Assembly (NCBI GenBank): GCA_031292335.1
Contig: JARLHH010000126.1
Span: 1 to 12,459 of the forward strand
Reading direction: 5' to 3'
Length of the DNA: 12,459 nt
From: Candidatus Limnocylindrales bacterium
GTDB taxonomy: Bacteria; Chloroflexota; Limnocylindria; Limnocylindrales; CSP1-4
Shown here: positions 1 through 6,400 of the stretch, one piece after another
How positions within the stretch are numbered: position 1 is the first letter of the stretch
How the letters are laid out: every line of letters begins with the position of its first letter
Translations under genes and position numbers: made by a program
The notes under the pieces: generated by a model
Told to the model about the DNA's origin: nothing
Seen by the model: only the letters and a program-made list of their open reading frames with translations
The model's database searches: none

Positions 1-675
1 CTGCGGCCAGCCGTTCGCCGCCTGCCAGGCGAGGTTCGGCGCCCAGAGCAGGAGCGCGATCCCGACGGCCGCCCAGGACCACGGCGAGCGGACGACCTCC
101 CAGCGTTGGGAGATGACGAGTCCGACGGCCAGCCCGGCTCCCAGGAAGAGCAGGGTGTCCTTGTTCTCCAGGCCGATCCCGGCCACCACGCCGACCACGA
201 GCCAGAGGCGCCGATCGCCACCCGCGAGCAGCTTCACCAGCAGCCACAGGATGATCGCCCAGGCCAGCAGGTCGGGATCGGTGGTGGTGTCGAGATGGCC
301 CGCCCCGAGGTAGCCGGAGAGGGCAGCCGTGATCGCCGCGAGGACCTGCGCGCGTCGCGATCCGCCCAGGTCCCGCGCCATCAGGGCGATCAGGACCACG
401 ATGAGCGCCATCTCCAGGGCGGGCAGCACCCGCACGGCCGTGGGTGTAACCCCGAGCAGCGCGACCGACATGGCCGACAGCAGCGGGGTCAGGGGCGGCT
501 GGTCGACGTAGCCGAACGCCGGGTGCTGGCCCGCCACGACGTAGTACATCTCGTCGCCATGGAACCCGTACTGCCCCGAGACGGCCAGCAACGCGGCGAG
601 CATGAGGGCGGCCACCAGGAGCACCGGCGCGGGGACGGCGAGCCATGGCATGCGGCGAGCGCTTGGTGGCGACAT
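1..675 (-). CDS. GT39 (PMT_2-like) membrane glycosyltransferase, partial
   Basis: This is the N-terminal part (about 225 residues) of an integral membrane glycosyltransferase of the GT39/ArnT-like fold; the rest lies beyond the left edge. Family members transfer sugars from polyprenyl-phosphate donors on the outer face of the membrane. After a short basic start there is a hydrophobic helix, then a first periplasmic loop with the conserved acidic motif GDEMYYVVAGQHPAFGYVDQ, where the Asp-Glu pair is the usual catalytic/metal site. Several hydrophobic segments follow, and the visible end, LLLWAPNLAWQAANGWP, is typical of bacterial members. ATG at 675 is chosen because AAGGAGG lies upstream, though at a long spacing (~17 bases); ATG at 651 is the alternative. 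An in-frame stop lies upstream near 742. The gene begins about 70 bases after the DUF1801 gene on the same strand and may be cotranscribed. The acceptor is unknown. Confidence 0.85.
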   Translation of the reverse strand, partial: MSPPSARRMPWLAVPAPVLLVAALMLAALLAVSGQYGFHGDEMYYVVAGQHPAFGYVDQPPLTPLLSAMSVALLGVTPTAVRVLPALEMALIVVLIALMARDLGGSRRAQVLAAITAALSGYLGAGHLDTTTDPDLLAWAIILWLLVKLLAGGDRRLWLVVGVVAGIGLENKDTLLFLGAGLAVGLVISQRWEVVRSPWSWAAVGIALLLWAPNLAWQAANGWPQ

Positions 676-742
676 TCGCGATCGGTCCGCGTCCTCCTTC
701 GAATCACCGCGAGGCGGGGTGCCGGGCTCCCTGCCCGTGACC

Positions 743-1225
743 TCAGCTCACCGCTCTCCTGACGAGTTCGGCGATCCTTGCCTCATCCGCGGGGGTCAGC
801 TCCGTCAGCGCGTAGGAGTTTGGCCACATGGCGCCATCGTCGAGCTTCGCCTTGTCGCTGAAGCCGAGCGTCGCGTACCTCGACTTGAACTTCGCCGCAT
901 CCTGGAAGAAGCAGACGACGTTGCCCTCCCTGGCATAGGCGGGCATCCCGTACCAGAGTCTTGGCGCGAGCTCCGGCGCGGCGGTCTTGATGATCGCGTG
1001 GAGCCGCTCGGCCATCGCGCGGTCCGGCTCGGCCATCCCGGCGATCTTCGCGAGCACGTCGCTCTCTCCGTCCGCCGCGCCCCTCGTCGCGCTCGGACCG
1101 CGGCGCGCTTCCGCCTTCAGCTCGCGGGCACGCTCCTGCATCGCGGCCCGTTCTTCATCCGTGAATCCCCTGGACGCCGTGTCGATCGCGGCGGCGCTCA
1201 TGGCGGGCTTCGGCGTGTCCTTCAT
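743..1225 (-). CDS. DUF1801 (YdhG-like) domain protein
   Basis: A 160-residue soluble protein of the DUF1801/YdhG superfamily, whose molecular role is not established. Supporting blocks are GFTDEERAAMQERARELKAE near residues 20-39, a middle section with LAPRLWYGMPAYAREGNVVC, and the C-terminal FSDKAKLDDGAMWPNSYAL, all typical of the actinobacterial/chloroflexal form of this family. No signal peptide or membrane segment is seen. Start ATG 1225 lies 3 bases after the stop of the VOC gene, with AGGAG about 12 bases upstream; a second in-frame Met at 1201 sits closer to the conserved part and could be the true start. The junction implies cotranscription with the AraC and VOC genes. Family identity is fairly secure; function is not. 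Confidence 0.85.
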   Translation of the reverse strand: MKDTPKPAMSAAAIDTASRGFTDEERAAMQERARELKAEARRGPSATRGAADGESDVLAKIAGMAEPDRAMAERLHAIIKTAAPELAPRLWYGMPAYAREGNVVCFFQDAAKFKSRYATLGFSDKAKLDDGAMWPNSYALTELTPADEARIAELVRRAVS

Positions 1226-1228
1226 GGT

Positions 1229-1639
1229 TCAGCGCAGCTCCTGGATCCGGATCAGGTTGCCCGCGGGGTCGCGGAAGGCACAATCGCGAATACCGTACGG
1301 CTGGAGGGTCGGCTCCTGGACGACCTCGGCGCCGCCGGCCACGACCCGCGCGAAGACGCCGTCGAGGTCCCTGGCGGCCAGGAGGATCCACCCGTAGGTG
1401 CCCTTCGCCATCATCTCGGCGATCGTGCGGCGCTCGTCGTCGGTGATACCGGGGTCCACGGCCGGCGGCGCCAGGAGGATCGACGTCCCGGGCTGGTTGG
1501 CGGGGCCGACCGTGATCCAGCGCATCCGGCCCTTGCCGACGTCGCTGCGGACCTCGAAACCGAGAACGTCGCGATAGAAGGCGAGGGACGCATCCGCGTC
1601 GTCGTGGGGGAGGGAGGTCGCGTGAATGGTGATGTCCAT
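1229..1639 (-). CDS. VOC/glyoxalase-fold protein
   Basis: A 136-residue single-chain vicinal-oxygen-chelate protein with two beta-alpha-beta-beta-beta repeats. The first repeat carries DADASLAFYRDVLGFEVRSD (about residues 14-33) and the second carries DLDGVFARVVAGGAEVV and FRDPAGNLIRIQE (about residues 91-134), the classic VOC end with the C-terminal Glu metal ligand. Members include glyoxalases, dioxygenases and resistance proteins; the substrate cannot be told here. The reading frame extends to an ATG at 1648 (three residues longer), but AGGA lies 8 bases before the ATG at 1639, which favours the shorter form. The start is almost contiguous with the stop of the AraC gene (1650), and the DUF1801 gene follows after 3 bases. 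Pairs of a small AraC regulator with a VOC protein are common in high-GC bacteria, so the regulator probably controls this gene. Confidence 0.9.
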   Translation of the reverse strand: MDITIHATSLPHDDADASLAFYRDVLGFEVRSDVGKGRMRWITVGPANQPGTSILLAPPAVDPGITDDERRTIAEMMAKGTYGWILLAARDLDGVFARVVAGGAEVVQEPTLQPYGIRDCAFRDPAGNLIRIQELR

Positions 1640-1649
1640 GGGAATCATC

Positions 1650-2090
1650 CTAGGTGCGGCTCGATACGGGCGCTTCTCGATTCCTGATCGGTCTCGTCAC
1701 CTGCTTGGCCACGCACGACGGGAGGCCGACGGTCGCGCGCGCCGCCTTGCGTCGGTATGCGCTGGGCGGCATGCCGACCAGCTCGGTGAAGCGGGTGCTG
1801 AAGGTGCCCAGCGACGAGCAGCCGACCGCGAAGCAGGCCTCGGTCACGCTGAGGTCGCCACGACGCAGGAGCGCCATCGCGCGTTCGATGCGCCGCGTCA
1901 TCAGGTAGCTGTACGGCGACTCACCGTAGGCGAGCCGGAACTGGCGGCTGAGGTGCCCAGCCGACATGTGCGCGCCGCGGGCGAGCGCCTCGACGTCCAG
2001 CGGCTGCGCGTAGTCCCGGTCGATCCGGTCGCGGACGCGCCGCAACCACGCGAGGTCGCGCAGGTGCTGCACGGCGGGTTGGCTGGTCAT
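1650..2090 (-). CDS. Small AraC-family transcriptional regulator
   Basis: A 146-residue protein consisting almost only of the AraC/XylS DNA-binding domain, with no N-terminal effector-binding domain, as in MarA/SoxS-sized members. Helix-turn-helix 1 covers about residues 31-52 (LDVEALARGAHMSAGHLSRQ), the linker contains FRLAYGESPYSYLMTRRIER, and helix-turn-helix 2 covers about residues 79-101 (DLSVTEACFAVGCSSLGTFS), ending in VGMPPSAYR. The last ~30 residues are not conserved-looking. Start ATG 2090 has no clear Shine-Dalgarno sequence, so the message may be leaderless or start elsewhere. The stop is one base from the extended VOC reading frame. It is the first gene of the leftward cluster and is divergent from the MNT gene. 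It probably activates its own operon; the inducer is unknown. Confidence 0.9.
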   Translation of the reverse strand: MTSQPAVQHLRDLAWLRRVRDRIDRDYAQPLDVEALARGAHMSAGHLSRQFRLAYGESPYSYLMTRRIERAMALLRRGDLSVTEACFAVGCSSLGTFSTRFTELVGMPPSAYRRKAARATVGLPSCVAKQVTRPIRNREAPVSSRT

Positions 2091-2234
2091 GCGCGGGATG
2101 GTGCCACATCGGCCTCGTCGACCCTGTTTGCCGCGCCCGCGTCCGCTCGAGTGGGACCAGCCGAACCGGACAAGAGATCTCGTGGCACGGCGTCGAGCCT
2201 GCGCCGGTGGTCTCCGCAGTCACGCACCGGAGCG

Positions 2235-2262
2235 TTGCCATGTATTCATGATTGAGTACACT
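2235..2262 (+). promoter_or_regulatory. Candidate promoter for the MNT-HEPN-hsdM operon
   Basis: TTGCCA at 2235-2240 and TACACT at 2257-2262 are separated by 16 bases and resemble sigma-70 -35 and -10 boxes; the -10 matches TATAAT at four of six positions. The predicted start of transcription falls at about 2269-2270, which is the GTG start codon, so the mRNA would be leaderless. The -10 box lies inside the palindrome at 2254-2269. This is inferred from pattern only. Confidence 0.4.
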
Positions 2263-2282
2263 TGTACTCGTGTCTGAGTACA
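2254..2282. promoter_or_regulatory. Palindromic operator with a third half-site
   Basis: GAGTACA (2254-2260), CT, TGTACTC (2263-2269) form a perfect 7-2-7 inverted repeat. A third exact copy of GAGTACA lies at 2276-2282, 22 bases (about two helical turns) from the first. The palindrome ends one base before the GTG start at 2270 and covers the candidate -10 box. Sites like this are typical for autorepression by a dimeric winged-helix protein, and the adjacent gene begins with such a domain. The symmetry is seen directly; the function is inferred. Confidence 0.6.
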
Positions 2283-2899
2283 GCGGCGCGTCGCTCCTGG
2301 GCCGCTCCGAGATCCGCCGGCGCATCCTGGTTCTTCTCCTCGACGCGCCGATCGAGCGCCTCCACCTCCGCGAGATCGCCCGTCGCGCGCTGACGTCCGC
2401 CGGGACGGCCGCGCGGGAGCTGCGCCGGCTCGAGGAGGCCGGGCTGGTGGCCCGCGATCGCGAGGGCGGGCAGGTCTACTTCCGCCCGCGAACGGATTCG
2501 CCCTTGTACCCACCCGTTCAGGCCCTCGTCCACGCGATGGCGCGGGAGACCGCGGTCACGCTGGCGCCCTCACGGGCGCCGGACCCGCTGGGGCTGCGGA
2601 CGACCCGCCGCCTGCGGCGCGAGTTGAAAGCGGTCCTGGGTGAGCGTCTGGTGGGCGTCTACCTGTACGGCTCGCGCGCCCGCGGCGACCACGAACCCGA
2701 CTCCGATATCGACGTCCTGGTCGTCCTCGACGAGATCGGAGCGTACGCGGCGGACCTCCGGGCCACGGGCGAGGCAACCTCGCGATTGTCGCTGGATGCG
2801 GGCGTCACGATCAGTCGCCTGCTGGCGACGCGTGAGGCATGGCTCCGCCGCGACCGGCCGATCCTTCGGGTCATCGCCGCCGAAGGGATCCGCGTGTGA
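2270..2899 (+). CDS. Winged-helix regulator fused to MNT-type nucleotidyltransferase
   Basis: A 209-residue two-domain protein. Residues ~10-75 form an ArsR/MarR-like winged helix (HLREIARRALTSAGTAAREL, then RRLEEAGLVARDREGGQVYF with the wing). Residues ~105-205 are a minimal nucleotidyltransferase of the Pol-beta fold, with VYLYGSRARGDHEPDSDIDV matching the GSX10DXD signature of MNT antitoxins. In characterised MNT/HEPN pairs (for example Shewanella), the MNT partner adds AMP to and silences the HEPN toxin. Here the DNA-binding domain is fused on, so one chain could be both neutraliser and repressor. GTG 2270 is preferred because a likely leaderless start falls on it; a TTG at 2252 in the same frame would place the operator inside the coding sequence. 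Its stop overlaps the HEPN start by 4 bases. The domain call is strong; antitoxin activity is inferred. Confidence 0.88.
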   Translation: MSEYSGASLLGRSEIRRRILVLLLDAPIERLHLREIARRALTSAGTAARELRRLEEAGLVARDREGGQVYFRPRTDSPLYPPVQALVHAMARETAVTLAPSRAPDPLGLRTTRRLRRELKAVLGERLVGVYLYGSRARGDHEPDSDIDVLVVLDEIGAYAADLRATGEATSRLSLDAGVTISRLLATREAWLRRDRPILRVIAAEGIRV

Positions 2900-3285
2900 A
2901 CCCGGAGCAGCGGCGCCTGCTGGAGATGGCCCGGCGCGCCCATGAAGCCGCCGCACGGAGCATCTCGGCAAACGATGCCGCAACGGCGGCGAACCGCGCC
3001 TACTACGCGATGCTCTACGCGGCGCAGGCCGCGCTCGTGGGTGAGCAGGTGGAGGTTCGCAGCCATGGGGCCGTCCATGCGGCCTTCGGGATCCGGTTCG
3101 CGAAGACCGCTCGACTGGATCCGCGGCTCCACCGCTGGCTCCTCGATGCCTTCGACCTTCGGCTCCTGGCGGACTACGACCCGATGTGGACCCTGGAGGC
3201 CGAGTCGATTCGGGAGACTGTCGAGCAGGCCGGTCACATGATCGACGCCATCGAGCGGTTCCTCGAACCGCAGAATGGAAGCTGA
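2896..3285 (+). CDS. HEPN (UPF0332-like) protein, candidate toxin of MNT/HEPN pair
   Basis: A 129-residue all-helical HEPN-domain protein. The family core is visible as AANRAYYAMLYAAQAALV (residues 31-48), SHGAVHAAFGIRFAKTARL (56-74) and RLLADYDPMWTLEAESI (89-105), as in UPF0332 members. HEPN proteins paired with MNT proteins are often RNases. The catalytic RX4-6H motif is only loosely matched here: R55-x5-H61 fits the spacing, while the later RLLADY has Tyr where toxin families may have His, so RNase activity is uncertain. Start GTG 2896 overlaps the upstream stop (2896-2899), with AGGGA 7 bases upstream. The stop TGA at 3283-3285 shares its last base with the hsdM ATG. Both overlaps indicate translational coupling and fixed stoichiometry within the operon. 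Confidence 0.85.
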   Translation: MNPEQRRLLEMARRAHEAAARSISANDAATAANRAYYAMLYAAQAALVGEQVEVRSHGAVHAAFGIRFAKTARLDPRLHRWLLDAFDLRLLADYDPMWTLEAESIRETVEQAGHMIDAIERFLEPQNGS

Positions 3286-4817
3286 TGTCCTTTACCGCCC
3301 CCCGCCGCCTGGCAACCCCATCGTCCGTGAACGCGGCGATCAAGCAGATCGCCGATGTCATGCGGCGCGCGAACTACGCGGGCGCCCTCCAGTACGTGCC
3401 CGAGCTGTCGTGGATCCTCTTCCTGCGGATCCTCGACGAGCGCGAGGAGGTCGAAGCGGAGGAAGCCGCGGCGCTCGGCATCCCGTTCACGCCGTCGCTG
3501 GAGGCGCCGTTCCGCTGGCGTGACTGGGCCGGCCCGGGCGGGCCGAAGCGCGTCGAGCTGACCGACGCGGCGATGGGCGCCTATCTCGCCTTCGTGAACG
3601 GCGCGCTGCTTCCCAACCTGCGCGGGCTGCGCGACGTGCCCGGCGCGTCGGCCCGCCAGCGGGTGATCAGCCAGGTGGTCAGCGCGTTCGACAAGGTCGC
3701 GGTGGACACGGAGAAGAACCTGCTGGACATCCTGGACCGCGTCCACGAGATCCGCGTGGAGGCGGTGGACCAAACCCACCTCTTCATGCTGAGCCAGGCC
3801 TACGAGGGCCTGCTCCTGAAGATGGGCGAGAAGAACAACGACGGCGGCCAGTTCTTCACGCCGCGCGAGGTGATCCGCGCGATGGTCCGGGTGATCGACC
3901 CGCGGGTGGGCGAGACGGTCTACGACCCGGGCTGCGGCACCGGCGGCTTCCTGGCCCAGGCCTTCGACCACATGCGGCTGGGCCTGGGTGACGCCGCGAC
4001 CGCCGAGCAGCTGCGCCTCCTGCGCGAGGAGACGTTCTGGGGCCGCGAGAAGGCCGACCTGATCTACCCGATCGCCCTCGCGAACCTGGTTCTCCACGGG
4101 ATCGACCAGCCCCACATCTGGCACGGCAACACGCTGACCCGCCAGGAGGTCTATGGCGGGCTGTTCGCCGGCGCACCGGACCAGTTCGACGTCGTGCTGA
4201 TGAACCCGCCGTTCGGGGGCAAGGAAGGGCGCGAGGCCCAGACGAACTTCGCCTACAAGACCAGCGCGACACAGGTGCTCTTCCTCCAGCACGTCATCGA
4301 CGCGCTGAAGCCGGGCGGGCGCTGCGGGATGGTCATCGACGAGGGCGTCCTCTTCCGGACGACGGAGTCGGCGTTCGTCCAGACCAAGCGCAAGCTCCTC
4401 GACGAGACCGACCTCTGGTGCATCGTCTCGCTGCCGCCGGGGGTCTTCTCGTCGGCGGGCGCGGGCGTCAAGACGAACCTGCTCTTCTTCACGAAGGGCG
4501 GTCCGACGGAGCGGACCTGGTACTTCGACCTCTCCGACGTGAAGGTGACGAAGAAGCAGCCGCTGACGCTGGACCGCTTCGAGGAGCTGTTCGCGCTGGT
4601 GGCGGCCCGAACGGATTCACCGCGCTCGTGGACGGTCACGCGGGCCGAGATGGAGGCTCGCGGCTACGACCTGAAGGCAGTCAACCCGACCGCGAAGGCG
4701 GCCGGCGACACGCGCACGCCGACAGAGCTCCTGGACGAGATCGAGGCGCGCGGCCGCGACGTGGATGCGGCGATCGGCCGGTTGCGGGCACTGCTGCGGC
4801 CGGGAGCGGATTCCTGA
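3285..4817 (+). CDS. hsdM: Type I restriction-modification DNA methyltransferase subunit (HsdM), orphan
   Basis: A 510-residue N6-adenine methyltransferase subunit. The N-terminal HsdM helical domain includes the IKQIADVMRRANYAGALQYV and LSWILFLRILDERE segments (residues ~19-54). The SAM-dependent domain has QFFTP (189-193), motif I YDPGCGTGGFL (213-223) and catalytic motif IV NPPF (307-310). The C-terminus has the RGYDLKAVNP turn and a terminal helix (LLDEIEARGRDVDAAIGRLR) of the type that contacts HsdS. Length is normal, and all key motifs are intact. ATG 3285 overlaps the HEPN stop by one base. HsdM needs HsdS for DNA recognition, but neither hsdS nor hsdR follows: the next gene is the convergent hoxH only 60 bases away. 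Partners may lie elsewhere, or the locus is a remnant or an unusual modification-plus-HEPN cassette. Confidence 0.93.
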   Translation: MSFTAPRRLATPSSVNAAIKQIADVMRRANYAGALQYVPELSWILFLRILDEREEVEAEEAAALGIPFTPSLEAPFRWRDWAGPGGPKRVELTDAAMGAYLAFVNGALLPNLRGLRDVPGASARQRVISQVVSAFDKVAVDTEKNLLDILDRVHEIRVEAVDQTHLFMLSQAYEGLLLKMGEKNNDGGQFFTPREVIRAMVRVIDPRVGETVYDPGCGTGGFLAQAFDHMRLGLGDAATAEQLRLLREETFWGREKADLIYPIALANLVLHGIDQPHIWHGNTLTRQEVYGGLFAGAPDQFDVVLMNPPFGGKEGREAQTNFAYKTSATQVLFLQHVIDALKPGGRCGMVIDEGVLFRTTESAFVQTKRKLLDETDLWCIVSLPPGVFSSAGAGVKTNLLFFTKGGPTERTWYFDLSDVKVTKKQPLTLDRFEELFALVAARTDSPRSWTVTRAEMEARGYDLKAVNPTAKAAGDTRTPTELLDEIEARGRDVDAAIGRLRALLRPGADS

Positions 4818-4851
4818 CGGCTCCGGACTCCCGGCACGGTGTGCGATGGTC

Positions 4852-4873
4852 GTCCGCGGCGCTGGTCGCGGAC
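4852..4873. terminator. Candidate bidirectional terminator between hsdM and hoxH
   Basis: GTCCGCG (4852-4858) and CGCGGAC (4867-4873) make a perfect 7-bp GC-rich stem with an 8-base loop, lying between the stops of two convergent genes. There is no T-tract on either side, so it is not a classical intrinsic terminator. Its position and stability still suggest a role in ending transcription from both sides or protecting 3' ends. Confidence 0.45.
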
Positions 4874-4877
4874 CGGA

Positions 4878-6299
4878 CTATTCCGTTCTGACCTCGTCGA
4901 GCAGCTGCCCGTCCGCCCCACGCAGCTCGAGGGCCAGCGGGACCGTGCCGAGGGCATGCGTGGAGCAGCTGAGGCAGGGGTCGTACGCACGCACCAGGGC
5001 CGAGACGCGGTTGAGCGCGCCCTCCTTGATCTTGTTGCCGTCGACGAACCGCTTGGCCACCTGGAGGATGCCGCGGCCGATGGCGAGGTTGTTGTGACCC
5101 GTGGCGACGACCAGGTTGGCCCAGGTCATGGCGCCGTTGGCGTCCACCTTGTAGTGATGGATGAGCGTGCCGCGTGGGGCCTCGATGACGCCGACACCCT
5201 CGAGATCGTTGACCCCCGCATGGGCCCGGACCATGGTCCCGACGATGGAGGGGTCGTCGAGCAGCTCCTGCATGCGCTCGAGGGCGTAGAGAGCTTCGAT
5301 CAGGCGCGCGTAGTGGTAGTGGAAGCCGCTCTGGACGATGCGGCCGAAGCGCTGCCGGTATTCCTCGAGCTCCGCGTCGGCCCCGGGCGTTCCGCACCGA
5401 TCGGCGACGTTGAGGCGTGCCAGCGGGCCGACCCGATAGATGCCGTCGGGGAAGCCGGTCGGCTTGAAGTACGGCGCCTTCAGGTACGAGTCGGGCAGCG
5501 TCGCCTCGCCGATGTACGTCGCGTAGTCGTTCGGCGCGACCTGGTCGGCGACCATGCTGCCGTCGGAGCCGACGAAGCGCAGGTTGCCGTCGTAGAGGCG
5601 CAACGAGCCGTCCGGTCCGACGAGGCCGCAGTACATCGTGGGGAAGTTGGAGAAGGACTCGATCTCGTTCGGGAAGTGGTCGACCGTCCCCTTCCAGAGC
5701 GCCAGCGTCCGCTTCACGATCGCCATGGCCGCGGGCAGCTCGGTCAGCGTCAGCTCCCGGGCATGCGGGTCGAGGGGTGAGTTGACGCCGCCGGGCACGA
5801 CCCACGACGGGTGGACGCGTTCCCGGGCGAGCCGTTCGATCACCTGCTGGCCGAACTTGCGGAGCCCGATCCCGTCGCGCAGGGCGTCCGGGTGTTCCTC
5901 GAGCAGTCCCGCGATGTTGCGCGTGGCGGGATCGAAGTCCATGCCGAGCAACAGGTCCGGCGCCGAGAGGTGGAAGAACGACAACGCGTGCGACTGCACG
6001 AACTGCGCGCAGTGGATCAGCTCGCGCAGCTTCGCCGCGGTGACGGGAATGCGCACGGCCATGATCGAATCGCACGCCTTGGACGAGGCGAGCTCGTGGC
6101 TCACGGGACAGATGCCGCAGATGCGCGACGTGATCGACGGCATCTCGTAGTACGGCCGGCCCTCGACGAACTTCTCGAATCCGCGGACCTGGGTCACGTG
6201 GAACTGCGTGTCGGCCACCTGTCCCGCGCTGTCGAGCCTGATCGTGATCTTGGCGTGACCTTCGATCCGCGACACGTGGTCGATCGTGATCTTCTTCAT
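4878..6299 (-). CDS. hoxH: [NiFe] hydrogenase large subunit, group 3d bidirectional type (HoxH)
   Basis: The catalytic subunit that reversibly splits H2 in the cytoplasm, 473 residues as counted from ATG 6299. The nickel ligands are in RICGICPVSH (C61, C64) and DPCLSCSTHALG (C442, C445, H448). The N-terminal MKKITIDHVSRIEGHAKI is the usual HoxH start. The 25 residues after H448 are the C-terminal extension normally cut off by a specific endopeptidase (HoxW type) after nickel insertion. ATG 6299 is chosen because of AGGAG 7 bases upstream and family agreement. An in-frame ATG at 6392 with its own AGGA would add 31 Ala/Pro-rich residues and would leave only 8 bases after hoxY. It is the last gene of the hox operon. 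No protease or hyp genes are visible in the window. Confidence 0.96.
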   Translation of the reverse strand: MKKITIDHVSRIEGHAKITIRLDSAGQVADTQFHVTQVRGFEKFVEGRPYYEMPSITSRICGICPVSHELASSKACDSIMAVRIPVTAAKLRELIHCAQFVQSHALSFFHLSAPDLLLGMDFDPATRNIAGLLEEHPDALRDGIGLRKFGQQVIERLARERVHPSWVVPGGVNSPLDPHARELTLTELPAAMAIVKRTLALWKGTVDHFPNEIESFSNFPTMYCGLVGPDGSLRLYDGNLRFVGSDGSMVADQVAPNDYATYIGEATLPDSYLKAPYFKPTGFPDGIYRVGPLARLNVADRCGTPGADAELEEYRQRFGRIVQSGFHYHYARLIEALYALERMQELLDDPSIVGTMVRAHAGVNDLEGVGVIEAPRGTLIHHYKVDANGAMTWANLVVATGHNNLAIGRGILQVAKRFVDGNKIKEGALNRVSALVRAYDPCLSCSTHALGTVPLALELRGADGQLLDEVRTE

Positions 6300-6400
6300 G
6301 ACTGGTCTCCTGGCCCCCGCCGGCTGCGGTTCGGGCGCATCAGCGGCGGGCTCGCGACCCTGCGTCAGCGATTTGGCTCCCCTGGCTGCCATCGTGCGTC

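Noticed and set aside
602..1687. A 361-codon open frame on the plus strand across the DUF1801 and VOC genes.
   Set aside because: Antisense shadow: Arg/Gly/Ala-rich with no recognisable family, while both minus-strand genes have conserved motifs.
2174..2181. GAGATCTC 8-base palindrome between the AraC and MNT genes.
   Set aside because: Too short and unsupported by any second copy; likely chance, unlike the 16-base palindrome at 2254-2269.
3234..4292. A 352-codon minus-strand frame opposite hsdM.
   Set aside because: Antisense shadow of an intact methyltransferase gene; no motifs.
4818..4877. Remnant of hsdS after hsdM.
   Set aside because: Only 60 bases separate hsdM from hoxH, and no target-recognition domain sequence can be read in any frame.
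4681..6075. A 464-codon minus-strand frame overlapping hoxH in another frame.
   Set aside because: Out-of-frame reading of hoxH; Arg/Pro-rich translation with no motifs.
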